Source: Bermanella sp041589295
GTDB taxonomy: Bacteria > Pseudomonadota > Gammaproteobacteria > Pseudomonadales > Oceanobacteraceae
DNA: 12,550 bases
Reading direction: 5' to 3'
Assembly (NCBI GenBank): GCA_041589295.1
Contig: JBFHVZ010000116.1
Span: 1 to 12,550, forward strand
Of the stretch, positions 1-6,832 are shown one piece after another. The notes under the pieces were generated by a model that was given only the letters and a program-made list of their open reading frames with translations, made no database searches and was not told the origin of the DNA. Positions within the stretch are counted from its first letter, which is position 1. The number at the start of each line of letters is the position of its first letter. The translations under genes and the position numbers were made by a program.

Positions 1-406
1 CCTGTTGTACGAACTCGGGTTGCCAATCGCCACGACACACTAACGGAGTTTGCACCCAACGCCATTTAAGCCCGGTCAAAATAGTCTTTAATGCGTTGCA
101 AGTGCCGGTGCCGTCGCTGCCTGCGCGCACTAAGGCAGCCGCCGGTAGGCCTTGTTTTTGTTCCAGTACGGGGTAATAGCAGCGGTCGAAAAAGTCTTTT
201 AACGCACCACTCATGTAGGCGAGGTTTTCTGGCGTACCCAAAATAATCGCATCCGCCGCCAGCACATGACTGGGCTGCGTGTCGAACGGCGAAAGACACA
301 GGGTTTCAACACGAGCCGCTTCGCTTTCGGCTCCGCGTTTAATGGCATCCATCAACGCCCGCGTATTGTCAGAAGGGGCATGGAAAACAATTAGCAGTTT
401 TTTCAT
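1..406 (-). CDS. Flavodoxin-like NAD(P)H-dependent FMN reductase family protein (3' end outside window)
   Basis: The reading frame opens with ATG at 406 and runs leftwards off the window, giving about 135 codons without a stop, so the gene is partial at its C-terminus. The start MKKLLIVFHAPSDNTRAL resembles a flavodoxin first beta strand followed by a phosphate-binding loop. The later stretch GTPENLAYMSGALKDFFDR is typical of the FMN isoalloxazine-contacting loop of flavodoxin/NADPH-dependent FMN reductase proteins. Family members are soluble flavoproteins that reduce FMN, quinones or other small acceptors; the substrate cannot be told here. It is divergent from the acetyltransferase gene at 526, and the 119-bp gap holds a 17-bp tandem repeat. 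The ribosome site is weak (GCCTGAG just before ATG). Family call fairly sure, function unknown. Confidence 0.75.
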   Translation of the reverse strand, partial: MKKLLIVFHAPSDNTRALMDAIKRGAESEAARVETLCLSPFDTQPSHVLAADAIILGTPENLAYMSGALKDFFDRCYYPVLEQKQGLPAAALVRAGSDGTGTCNALKTILTGLKWRWVQTPLVCRGDWQPEFVQQ

Positions 407-420
407 CTCAGGCTTTTAAT

Positions 421-454
421 TTAGACGGTGACCCTAGTTAGATGGTGACCTTAG
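421..454. repeat. 17-bp tandem direct repeat between divergent genes
   Basis: Two adjacent 17-bp units, TTAGACGGTGACCCTAG (421-437) and TTAGATGGTGACCTTAG (438-454), differ at two positions. A looser third copy, GACGGTTACACTTTAG, lies at 484-499. The repeat sits in the divergent spacer just upstream of the flavodoxin-like start. It may be an operator with two half-turn-spaced sites or a remnant of slippage; nothing in the sequence decides between these. Confidence 0.6.
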
Positions 455-525
455 CAGTTTTAACCAGTGCCTTAGTGGACACCGACGGTTACACTTTAGC
501 TTGATCTTACGAGGAGCATACACCC

Positions 526-792
526 ATGGCCGACGTTATTCACAATGAAGCTGCGCGGGTTTTTACCTTAACACCGGATGCTGCCAACGCCGAAAGTGAA
601 CCGGCTGTGCTCAAGTACGTTTTCGTCAGCGAGAGGCGCGTGGACTTTACCAGCACCTTTGTGCCGCCCGCATTGCGCAATCAAGGCTTGGCCGAAAAAT
701 TAGTGCATACCGGTTTAGCGTGGGCCAAGGAAAACGGCTACGACATCGACGCCAGTTGCTGGTACGTAGCTAAATTTATGCGCCATGGCTAA
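526..792 (+). CDS. GNAT-like N-acetyltransferase, short YidJ/Acetyltransf_CG type
   Basis: This is an 88-residue protein, the usual size of the minimal GNAT-related family (Pfam Acetyltransf_CG). Features seen are the strand-forming LKYVFVSERRVDFTSTFV, the acetyl-CoA loop region PPALRNQGLAEKLVHTGLAWA (compare the usual P-x-x-x-x-GxG/A-x-L motif) and the terminal segment CWYVAKFM, which matches the family's closing SYVxxY/F element. Family members are presumed small cytosolic acetyltransferases with unknown acceptors. The start is well fixed: GAGGAG at 511-516 lies nine bases before ATG. The stop codon overlaps the start of the next gene by eight bases, suggesting translational coupling. Family call good, substrate unknown. 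Confidence 0.8.
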   Translation: MADVIHNEAARVFTLTPDAANAESEPAVLKYVFVSERRVDFTSTFVPPALRNQGLAEKLVHTGLAWAKENGYDIDASCWYVAKFMRHG

Positions 793-1078
793 GGCAGAGT
801 CAGAAATCGCAACGACAGCGCAATGGTTTACTTACATGGTGCGCTGTGCGGATAACAGTTTGTACACGGGCGTCACCACCAACCTTGAGCGCCGCCTACA
901 CGAACATAATCATTGCGATAAAAAAGGCGCGCGCTACACCCGCGTGCGTCGTCCGGTAAAACTGGTTTATAGCGAGCCTTGTGACAATCGTGCCCACGCG
1001 TGTCAGCGTGAAGCGGCCATTAAAAAATTGACCCGCCCACAAAAACTCAAGCTGTTAACCAAGCCGCTTACCAAATAA
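785..1078 (+). CDS. GIY-YIG nuclease superfamily protein, YhbQ/UPF0213 type
   Basis: A 97-residue single-domain GIY-YIG protein. The two motif tyrosines appear as Tyr17 in FTYMVRC and Tyr27 in LYTGVT, followed by the conserved Arg in LERRLHEHN (residues 34-42), GARYTR (48-53) and the metal-binding Glu76 in QREAAIKKL. This matches the stand-alone YhbQ-like family, whose members are small DNA-acting or presumed DNA-acting proteins of poorly defined role. Its ATG lies inside the end of the acetyltransferase gene (8-base overlap), with no strong ribosome site of its own, so translation is probably coupled. The 3' end overlaps the convergent YgjP-type gene by 11 bases. Confidence 0.85.
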   Translation: MAKAESEIATTAQWFTYMVRCADNSLYTGVTTNLERRLHEHNHCDKKGARYTRVRRPVKLVYSEPCDNRAHACQREAAIKKLTRPQKLKLLTKPLTK

Positions 1079-1754
1079 GTTTGTGCCCATGTTGCTTTAA
1101 CCATTGTCTGTGCTGGTTATAGTCCGGACAGAGGCTCTCGACGTGGGCCCAAAATCGTTTGGAATGATTGTGTTCTAGTAAGTGGCTGACTTCATGGCAC
1201 ACCAGATAATCCACCACTTGAGCACTGGCTCCCATGATCTGCCAATTAAATTGCAAATTGCCCGTGCTGGTGCAGTGGCCCCATTTGGTTTTGGTGCGGC
1301 GAAATCGAATTTGATTTAAACGCTCCATCACACCCAGTTGTTGGCAACGGGCATACACCAATTGCGGAATATAGGCTTTGGCTTGTGCCTTGAACCATGC
1401 TTCTAACGCTGCTTTTAACGTCACTAAATCGAGCTTCTCACTGGCAGACACCATGAGTTGTTGTTCGACTAATTCAATTTGAATTTTGCCTTGAGCCAAG
1501 CGCGATTGCGACGCAAATGTCAGCGTGCGCGGCTGCCCTAAAAACAAAATGGGTTCGCCCCACGCGAGGGTCGGCGTGTCTTGTTGGTGCTGCGCTAACT
1601 TTTGTTGCTGACGCGCAATCCACTGACGTTTGCTGAGCACAAAGCTGTCTACCCAATTCACATCCACGCCATAGGGCACACGCACTTCGACCCCTTGAGG
1701 TGTGACATGAATCGCCGCCGTTTTCCGGCGTGCACGTTTGATTTGATAATCCAT
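1068..1754 (-). CDS. YgjP-type zinc metallohydrolase (DUF45/M48-like)
   Basis: A 228-residue protein of the YgjP/DUF45 family. The signature region near the C-terminus contains KWGHC, then CHEVSHLLEHNHSKRFW. The zinc site is HEVSH (187-191), with His197 as the likely third ligand. The N-terminal half is a lysine/arginine-rich, beta-strand-rich segment typical of the family. Family members were annotated as zinc proteases; E. coli YgjP is now described as a UTP pyrophosphatase, so the reaction should not be assumed proteolytic. It lies 24 bases downstream of the DUF3820 gene on the same strand and probably shares its transcript. No good ribosome site precedes the ATG at 1754; the next upstream in-frame ATG context runs into a stop. 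Confidence 0.85.
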   Translation of the reverse strand: MDYQIKRARRKTAAIHVTPQGVEVRVPYGVDVNWVDSFVLSKRQWIARQQQKLAQHQQDTPTLAWGEPILFLGQPRTLTFASQSRLAQGKIQIELVEQQLMVSASEKLDLVTLKAALEAWFKAQAKAYIPQLVYARCQQLGVMERLNQIRFRRTKTKWGHCTSTGNLQFNWQIMGASAQVVDYLVCHEVSHLLEHNHSKRFWAHVESLCPDYNQHRQWLKQHGHKLIW

Positions 1755-1778
1755 GGCAAAGATTTAACGCATGCGCAA

Positions 1779-2015
1779 TTAGTGAATTTCAGGCATGTGC
1801 TTGCCTGCTTTCATGGGTTCGATCAAACCCTCTAAGCCGTTGATTTTGATTTCTAAACACAATGCCAACAACTGGCCTAAACGCCCTGTGGGAAAGCCCT
1901 TGTTTTGAAACCACAACAGGTATTCTTCTGGCAGGTCGATGAGCAAGCGCCCCTCGTATTTGCCAAAGGGCATGGGCATACGGGCCAACGCGAGTAGGTC
2001 TTCTTTTTGGAACAC
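1779..2015 (-). CDS. DUF3820 family small protein (QSregVF-like)
   Basis: A 78-residue protein if started at GTG 2015. The core MPFGKYEGRLLIDLPEEYLLWF, then NKGFPTGRLGQLLALCLEIKINGLEGLI, is diagnostic of DUF3820, labelled in Pfam as putative quorum-sensing-regulated virulence factor; its biochemical role is unknown. I chose GTG 2015 because GAGG lies nine bases upstream of it. Also, the encoded MFQKEDLLALA matches the usual family N-terminus. A longer frame from a TTG at 2078 would add 21 poorly conserved residues and lacks such a site. It is first in a probable two-gene unit with the YgjP-type gene. Family call strong. Confidence 0.85.
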   Translation of the reverse strand: MFQKEDLLALARMPMPFGKYEGRLLIDLPEEYLLWFQNKGFPTGRLGQLLALCLEIKINGLEGLIEPMKAGKHMPEIH

Positions 2016-2062
2016 GGTATTGGCCCTCGTGAAAAAATCAGCTGAATAAATAACGGGACGGG

Positions 2063-2071
2063 AGTTTAGCA
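2063..2071 (-). promoter_or_regulatory. Possible extended -10 promoter for the DUF3820-YgjP unit
   Basis: On the minus strand TGCTAAACT fits an extended -10 (TGn followed by TAAACT, four of six matches). A TTGAGC that could serve as -35 lies 20 bases upstream, too far to be ideal. Transcription would begin near 2055 and leave a leader of about 40 bases. Weak prediction. Confidence 0.25.
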
Positions 2072-2095
2072 CAGGCAAGATAGGAGGCGCTCAAC

Positions 2096-2111
2096 GCTTG
2101 AAGCTTCAAGC
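2096..2111. repeat. Perfect 16-bp palindrome in divergent spacer
   Basis: GCTTGAAGCTTCAAGC equals its own reverse complement. It overlaps the candidate -35 of the rhodanese promoter (TTGAAG at 2098) and lies upstream of the possible promoter for the opposite-strand DUF3820 gene, so a protein bound here could affect both directions. As RNA it would have no proper loop, so a DNA operator is more likely than a hairpin. Confidence 0.6.
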
Positions 2112-2126
2112 CAACCACCTTATATT
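2098..2126 (+). promoter_or_regulatory. Sigma70-like promoter for rhodanese operon
   Basis: TTGAAG (2098-2103, four of six) and TATATT (2121-2126, five of six) are separated by an ideal 17 bases, ahead of the rhodanese start at 2179. The leader would be about 45 bases. The -35 is embedded in the 16-bp palindrome, suggesting repression or other control at this point. Confidence 0.5.
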
Positions 2127-2178
2127 AGGCTTTATTAATATTAAATTCACTGGGTATTAAAATTCGGAGCAAATGGCC

Positions 2179-2583
2179 ATGTCAGACATAACACCTGATT
2201 CAGCCCCAATCACCAAGGACCAGCTGCTACAAGCCGCGCGCGACAACATTACCATTCTCAACGCAGAAGACGCCCAAGCACTCATCGAGGAAGGGGCTAC
2301 CATTCTGGATGTCCGGGAACCTAGCGAGTTTGATGCAGGCCATTTACCCGATGCCGTGCACATTCCCCGCGGTCTATTAGAGTTTATGGTGGGCAACCAC
2401 CCCAAACTGCAAGACACAGAAAAACCGCTACTGGTGTATTGCAAAAACGGCGGTCGCAGCACCCTCGCCACCGATCTGCTTAAACGCATGGGCTTTACTC
2501 ACGTCGTCATGCTGGCAGGCGGATTCGATAACTGGGCGGGCACAGTGCATAAGGTTGAAGTTGATCCGAACCAATATAGGTAA
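2179..2583 (+). CDS. Single-domain rhodanese-like sulfurtransferase
   Basis: A 134-residue single rhodanese domain. Seen are ILDVREPSEFDAGHLPDAVHIPRG (the CH2A/CH2B-like region of the fold), the active-site loop CKNGGRS with catalytic Cys88, and MLAGGFDNW near the end. There is no signal peptide, so it should be cytosolic. The family transfers sulfane sulfur through a cysteine persulfide; donor and acceptor are unknown here. An ATG at 2173 is possible, but GGAG at 2166-2169 is only three bases from it and nine from ATG 2179, which I prefer. The periplasmic haem protein follows after six bases and an OsmC-family gene after that, pointing to a sulfur or redox stress operon. Confidence 0.9.
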   Translation: MSDITPDSAPITKDQLLQAARDNITILNAEDAQALIEEGATILDVREPSEFDAGHLPDAVHIPRGLLEFMVGNHPKLQDTEKPLLVYCKNGGRSTLATDLLKRMGFTHVVMLAGGFDNWAGTVHKVEVDPNQYR

Positions 2584-2589
2584 TGACAC

Positions 2590-3180
2590 ATGAGCAACAT
2601 GCATTTCAAACCGCTCACGCTGCGAATATTCGTTAGCTGGGGCTTAGTCCTAGGCTTGGCTTTGCCGACCCACGCCGACAACACACAAGCGATTAACGAC
2701 GCCAAGCCCATCATCAAGCAGTTTGGCGAATCCCTAAAAAGCGAACTGCAACACGCCATGAAAACCAGTGGGCCTGTCGCCGCCATTGAAGTCTGTAACA
2801 CGCAAGCGCCCGTCATTACCCACAAAAGTGGGCAGGCCGGTTGGGAGGTTGCCCGCACCAGCCTGAAATGGCGCAACCCAGATAACCAGCCGGACGTGTG
2901 GGAACGCAAACAGCTTAACGCGTTTGAAGCAAAACTCGCTGCTGGGGCTAACCCTGACACCTTATGGGCAGTAGAAGAAACCGATACGCAAATTCGTGTG
3001 ATGAAAGCCATTCCCACACAAGGCATATGTTTGACCTGCCACGGTGATCCATCGGTGCTTAGCCCAGATGTCAAAGCCAAACTCCAAGCTCTATATCCGC
3101 AAGACCAAGCCACAGGCTATAAACAAGGGGATCTGCGCGGTGCATTCACCTTGATCAAAATGAAAGACGAAGCACATTAG
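2590..3180 (+). CDS. Periplasmic mono-haem protein with Tll0287-like (DUF3365) domain
   Basis: A 196-residue exported protein. Residues 1-29 form a signal peptide with a hydrophobic core (LRIFVSWGLVLGLALP) and a likely cut after THA at 29. The mature part contains AIEVCNTQAP (Cys69), conserved in DUF3365 proteins, a K-WRNPDNQPDVWE stretch, and one c-type haem site CLTCH (147-151). It ends with DQATGYKQGDLRGAFTL, the usual DUF3365 close. The domain is known from Tll0287 and from the sensory part of kinases, where haem is thought to sense redox state. Here it stands alone, without an output domain. It lies six bases after the rhodanese gene and 18 before the OsmC-family gene. Family call strong, role unknown. 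Confidence 0.88.
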   Translation: MSNMHFKPLTLRIFVSWGLVLGLALPTHADNTQAINDAKPIIKQFGESLKSELQHAMKTSGPVAAIEVCNTQAPVITHKSGQAGWEVARTSLKWRNPDNQPDVWERKQLNAFEAKLAAGANPDTLWAVEETDTQIRVMKAIPTQGICLTCHGDPSVLSPDVKAKLQALYPQDQATGYKQGDLRGAFTLIKMKDEAH

Positions 3181-3198
3181 AGCAATAGAGCGAATCAA

Positions 3199-3627
3199 AT
3201 GAGCGAGCACAAAGTACAAGTACAATGGCACAAGCAAGGCCAGTTTAATCACGAAGGCTTTGATCGTACCCATACCGCCATGGCATCCAATACGACTGTG
3301 CCCATGGCCGCCGCCAACACCCCCAACCACGTCGACCCAGAACAAGCCCTAACGTTTAGTCTCGCCAGTTGCCACATGCTGACGTTTTTAGCCTTGGCCG
3401 CTAAAAAGCGCCTCGTGGTCAGTGCGTATCAGGATAATGCGGTGGGCTTTTTAGGTGTGAATGCGCAGGGCAAAAACTGGGTTGAACGCATAGAGCTTTA
3501 TCCACAAGTTCAATTCGAAGGCAAAGCTCCTGATGCCGAAACCCTGAATAAAATGCACGAAAAAGCCCACGACCATTGTTTTATTGCCAATTCGGTTCTA
3601 ACCAAGGTTTTAATTAAGCCGCTTTGA
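3199..3627 (+). CDS. OsmC family (peroxiredoxin-like) protein
   Basis: A 142-residue OsmC/Ohr superfamily protein. The conserved cysteines are Cys58 in FSLASCHML and Cys127 in AHDHCFIANSV, the pair used by this family for thiol-dependent hydroperoxide reduction. The spacing DPEQALTFSLASC is typical of the general OsmC-like (YhfA/SACOL1771-type) branch rather than classical Ohr. It is probably cytosolic. Substrates may be organic hydroperoxides or persulfide species, but this is inference. Third gene of the rhodanese operon, 18 bases after the DUF3365 gene; the ribosome site is weak. After it comes only a poor inverted repeat, TAACCA...TGGTTA (3630-3660), with no T-run. Confidence 0.88.
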   Translation: MSEHKVQVQWHKQGQFNHEGFDRTHTAMASNTTVPMAAANTPNHVDPEQALTFSLASCHMLTFLALAAKKRLVVSAYQDNAVGFLGVNAQGKNWVERIELYPQVQFEGKAPDAETLNKMHEKAHDHCFIANSVLTKVLIKPL

Positions 3628-3662
3628 TTTAACCAACCCTTACTGACGGGGCTATGGTTACC

Positions 3663-3694
3663 TTGAGTGTTTCTATCTCTCGCAACCGTATAAT
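3663..3694 (+). promoter_or_regulatory. Sigma70-like promoter for the sensor kinase operon
   Basis: A perfect TATAAT lies at 3689-3694. The best upstream hexamer is TTGAGT at 3663-3668, 20 bases away, which is longer than ideal, so activity may need an activator or may be modest. The start point would be near 3701 and the leader only about 15 bases, ending in AAGGA (3705-3709) before the ATG. Confidence 0.45.
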
Positions 3695-3715
3695 AGAACC
3701 GCGCAAGGATTGCCC

Positions 3716-6397
3716 ATGTCAGTGTTGGACCCGCTCTTTTCCGGCAGCTATATGCCCCACGGCATGTGTTATGCGTGGGAACCCAGCATTTTATGGACCT
3801 CCATCGTTGCCGACGTCATGATTGCGGCGTCCTACTTTTGCATCCCCGTTGCCATTGTGATTTTTATGCGTCGTCGCAAAATCACCACGGGCTTGCATAT
3901 CTACGCATTATTTTCGGCATTTATCTTTTTGTGCGGTCTAACCCATATCATGGGTATTTGGACAATATTCCAAGGCTACTATGGTCTTCACGCATTGGTA
4001 AAAGCTGCTACTGGCATTGTTTCGTTTATTACCGCTATTTTCGTTTTCCGCTACCTACCATTGGCGCTGGAGATGCCAACCCTAGAAGAGTTTAAACAAG
4101 AACAGCAAAAAACAACCGAGAACCAAATTTTCCGCTCGTTAAGTTTGAATTCCCCCAGTGGGTTAATGGTGGTATCCCAAGACCTCACCATTAAGCATGT
4201 TAACCCCAAAATTTGCGCACTCTTTGGTTATACCGCACACGAGTTACAGGGCGAACCCGTAAACATTTTGGTGGACGAAGACACCCGTCACTACCACCAA
4301 ATGATGATGAAGCAGTATCAGCAAAACCCAGTGGATCTATACAAAATGAACTCTGGGCGTTTGGTTCACGGTGTCACCAAAGACCACAGACAAATTCCTA
4401 TTCAGATCAGCCTAACCTCTGGCCAATTCGATAACGAACCTCACATATTTGTTGCGATTTCGGACGTAACCGAACGCCACGAAGCAGAACAAAAACTGCG
4501 TAAATCCTTAATGCGCATCGAGCGAATTACCGCCGCCGCAGAAAGCGGATTGTGGGAATGGAATATTCAAACCAGCGAGCTTTGGGCATCACCAACGTTA
4601 ATTCACATGGTGGGTGCATCGGTAGACGAACCGTTTAAGCTTGAGCATTGGTTTGAGCACATATTAGAGCCTTACCAAAAAGCTGTCATGACCGCGGTAG
4701 AAGAAGCCGTTTTACACAAACGCAATTTTGAATTGGAATACGAAGGCCGCTTGGCCAATGGCGGAACCCGCTGGTTTCGTTTAGCGGGAAAATTATTTTC
4801 ATCCGATGCTGAGCAACCCATTTTAATCGCAGGTTCACTTAGTAATATAGATACGCTAAAAAAACATGCGCTTGAACTAAACCAAAAAAGCGATTACCTA
4901 GAAAAAGTACTAAACAACTCCATTTGCGGCGTTTACATTTTCAGTTTTAAAGCCGGTAGCAATCTCTACATTAACGATCAATACACACGCATGACCGGCT
5001 ACACCCTAGCCGACCTAGATCGTATTAAGGACGGCGAAGGCTTTGAAAGCCTATTTCATCCTGACGAGTTACAAAGTATTTTCGATCACATGGGCGATGT
5101 GCAGCGCTCTAAACCTGGTGAATCCCATTCCATTGAATACCGTTTTAAACATAAAGATGGCCATTGGATTTGGTGCCTCTCACGCGACACGGTATTTACC
5201 GAGGAAAACAACGAAGCCATCGACATGCTGGGTACCTTCATTGATATCACACAAATGAAAGATGCCCAAAAAGCACAACAAACTTTATTGCGCGACTTTA
5301 AAAATACCTTTGAGCAAGCCGCCGTGGGTGTTGCTCACGTCGCGTTAGATGGAAGTTGGATAAACGTCAACCAAAAAGTATGTGACATCGTCGGGTATGA
5401 AAAAGACGAACTGTTAGTGACCGACTTTCAAACCATCACTCACCCGGACGACTTAGAGCTGGATTTAAATCATGTCCAACAACTGATTGATGGTAAGGCC
5501 GACAATTACGAAATGGAAAAACGCTACATTCATAAAAATGGCCACATCGTCTGGATTAAGCTCACCGTTTCTATCGTGCGTAACGAACAAAAAGAACCCG
5601 AGTATTTTATTTCGGTGATTGAAGACATAGGTGAGCGGAAACGTATAGAGCAAACACGCAACAAGCTCTATAAAGAGCTGAAAAAATCCAACGAAAGCTT
5701 AAGTCGTTTTGCTTATTCTGCTTCGCACGATTTGCAAGAACCACTGCGCAAGATCACATCATTCTCCACCAGCTTGCTGCAACGCTTAAAAGATAAGGAG
5801 CTGGACAGTGAATCCAGCTTTGAGCTAAGCCGCCTGCATAATTCTGCTGCGCGCATGAAAACCATGATTGAGCGGTTACTGGAGTTATCACGCTCCACAC
5901 ACATGAAACTGGATAAGCACCCCTGTGAACTTGCTAACGTAGTGGAAGACGCCACTTCACAAATTTCTGTGCTAATTGAAGAGTCGCAAGCCAAAGTGAA
6001 CTTGGAATCAAGTGGAACTCTGTATTGTGACGACACAGTACTTTCGAGCGTGGTGCAAAACCTCATCAGTAATAGCATTAAATATCGACATAGGGAACGC
6101 CCGCCAGAAATCAATATCAACCTAGTACAAGATGAGTATTACTCTATCATCGCCATACAAGACAATGGCAATGGCTTTGATAACGATTTTGCCGAACAAA
6201 TATTCGACCCCTTCAAACGCTTAGTCAACAACAGTGAAATTGAAGGTACGGGCATGGGGCTCGCGATTTGTAAGCAGCTTATTGAGCTGCACAAAGGCAC
6301 CATTGCTGCCACGGGCGCCGAAGGCCAAGGCGCGACCTTTGTCATTCATTTACCGAATCAGGACAACCATGAGTTATTCGATACTGATGCTGGATGA
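3716..6397 (+). CDS. Sensor histidine kinase with ethylene-receptor-type membrane domain and four PAS domains
   Basis: An 893-residue membrane kinase. Residues ~1-120 form three helices matching the ethylene-binding domain of plant ETR1. Asp33, Tyr40, Ile43, Pro44, Cys73 and His77 correspond one for one, with a constant offset of eight, to ETR1 Asp25, Tyr32, Ile35, Pro36, Cys65 and His69. The last two are the Cu(I) ligands of ETR1. Lys96 in helix 3 matches ETR1 Lys91. Then follow four PAS domains (about 138-255, 269-383, 393-517, 526-644) and a HisKA domain with phospho-acceptor His671 in SASHDLQEPLRKI, the phytochrome-like type. The ATPase domain has N box NLISNSIKY (from 782), G1 DNGNGFD (816-822) and G2 GTGMGLAI (844-851). 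Start ATG 3716 sits six bases after AAGGA; a TTG at 3710 is unlikely. Downstream response regulators make it a probable two-component input. The actual ligand is unproven. Confidence 0.9.
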   Translation: MSVLDPLFSGSYMPHGMCYAWEPSILWTSIVADVMIAASYFCIPVAIVIFMRRRKITTGLHIYALFSAFIFLCGLTHIMGIWTIFQGYYGLHALVKAATGIVSFITAIFVFRYLPLALEMPTLEEFKQEQQKTTENQIFRSLSLNSPSGLMVVSQDLTIKHVNPKICALFGYTAHELQGEPVNILVDEDTRHYHQMMMKQYQQNPVDLYKMNSGRLVHGVTKDHRQIPIQISLTSGQFDNEPHIFVAISDVTERHEAEQKLRKSLMRIERITAAAESGLWEWNIQTSELWASPTLIHMVGASVDEPFKLEHWFEHILEPYQKAVMTAVEEAVLHKRNFELEYEGRLANGGTRWFRLAGKLFSSDAEQPILIAGSLSNIDTLKKHALELNQKSDYLEKVLNNSICGVYIFSFKAGSNLYINDQYTRMTGYTLADLDRIKDGEGFESLFHPDELQSIFDHMGDVQRSKPGESHSIEYRFKHKDGHWIWCLSRDTVFTEENNEAIDMLGTFIDITQMKDAQKAQQTLLRDFKNTFEQAAVGVAHVALDGSWINVNQKVCDIVGYEKDELLVTDFQTITHPDDLELDLNHVQQLIDGKADNYEMEKRYIHKNGHIVWIKLTVSIVRNEQKEPEYFISVIEDIGERKRIEQTRNKLYKELKKSNESLSRFAYSASHDLQEPLRKITSFSTSLLQRLKDKELDSESSFELSRLHNSAARMKTMIERLLELSRSTHMKLDKHPCELANVVEDATSQISVLIEESQAKVNLESSGTLYCDDTVLSSVVQNLISNSIKYRHRERPPEININLVQDEYYSIIAIQDNGNGFDNDFAEQIFDPFKRLVNNSEIEGTGMGLAICKQLIELHKGTIAATGAEGQGATFVIHLPNQDNHELFDTDAG

Positions 6398-6809
6398 TGA
6401 CGGCGACGACATTTACTTGTATCGCCAAGTATTTACCCGGCTGGATGAACAACTGCAGTTTTTTAGCTTACCCAGCATGGATGAACTAATGCAGCATTAC
6501 CCAGAACAAGGCAATGCCGATTTGCCCGTGCCCAACTTGATTTTATTGGATATGAATTTACCCAAATACAATGGCCTTGCCATTTACGAATTCATTCAAC
6601 GCAACCCACTGCTACAACAAGTGCCGACTTTGATATTGACAACCTCGTCGTCACCGCTGGATATGGCCGATTGTAAAAACGCGGGCATACACAGCTATTT
6701 CACCAAGCCCATGGACTACACTGAAGTGGTTGCCATGGCGGAATGCATTTACGGCTATTGGTTCAAACACAATCGCCTTGGACATAGCGAGCGATCTGGC
6801 AATGGGTAA
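6369..6809 (+). CDS. Stand-alone response regulator receiver protein (Rcp1-like)
   Basis: A 146-residue protein made of one REC domain with no output domain. The acidic pocket is LDDDGDD (residues 8-14), the phospho-acceptor is Asp61 in LLDMNLP, the switch residues are Thr91/Thr92 in ILTTSSS, and the conserved lysine is Lys113 in FTKPMDY. The long acidic loop and LLDMNLPKYNG core are typical of Rcp1-type regulators paired with phytochrome-like HisKA kinases, which fits the kinase upstream. The ATG at 6369 lies inside the kinase gene (29-base overlap) and has AGGAC just before it, so the two are probably translated in a coupled way. It could be a phosphate shuttle or could signal by protein contact. 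Function of the partner pair inferred from context. Confidence 0.88.
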   Translation: MSYSILMLDDDGDDIYLYRQVFTRLDEQLQFFSLPSMDELMQHYPEQGNADLPVPNLILLDMNLPKYNGLAIYEFIQRNPLLQQVPTLILTTSSSPLDMADCKNAGIHSYFTKPMDYTEVVAMAECIYGYWFKHNRLGHSERSGNG

Positions 6810-6817
6810 TCACCCAT
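6802..6817 (+). other. Small hairpin across the stop codon of the response regulator
   Basis: ATGGGT AATC ACCCAT forms a six-base-pair stem with a four-base loop that includes the TAA stop (6807-6809). No T-run follows. It may tune translation of the cyclase gene 16 bases further on, or be chance. Confidence 0.3.
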
Positions 6818-6832
6818 AAGCGTAGGTTTAAG

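Noticed and set aside
66..299. 77-codon minus-strand open frame near the left edge
   Set aside because: Another frame on the same strand, open from ATG 406 to the edge, gives a recognisable flavodoxin-like protein; this one is arginine-rich and featureless.
2157..2489. 110-codon open frame on the minus strand across the rhodanese gene
   Set aside because: It is an antisense shadow of a clear rhodanese domain with intact active site; its translation has no recognisable domain.
3630..3660. TAACCA...TGGTTA inverted repeat after the OsmC-family gene as a terminator
   Set aside because: Short, imperfect, A/T-rich stem with a 19-base loop and no T-run; not enough to call.
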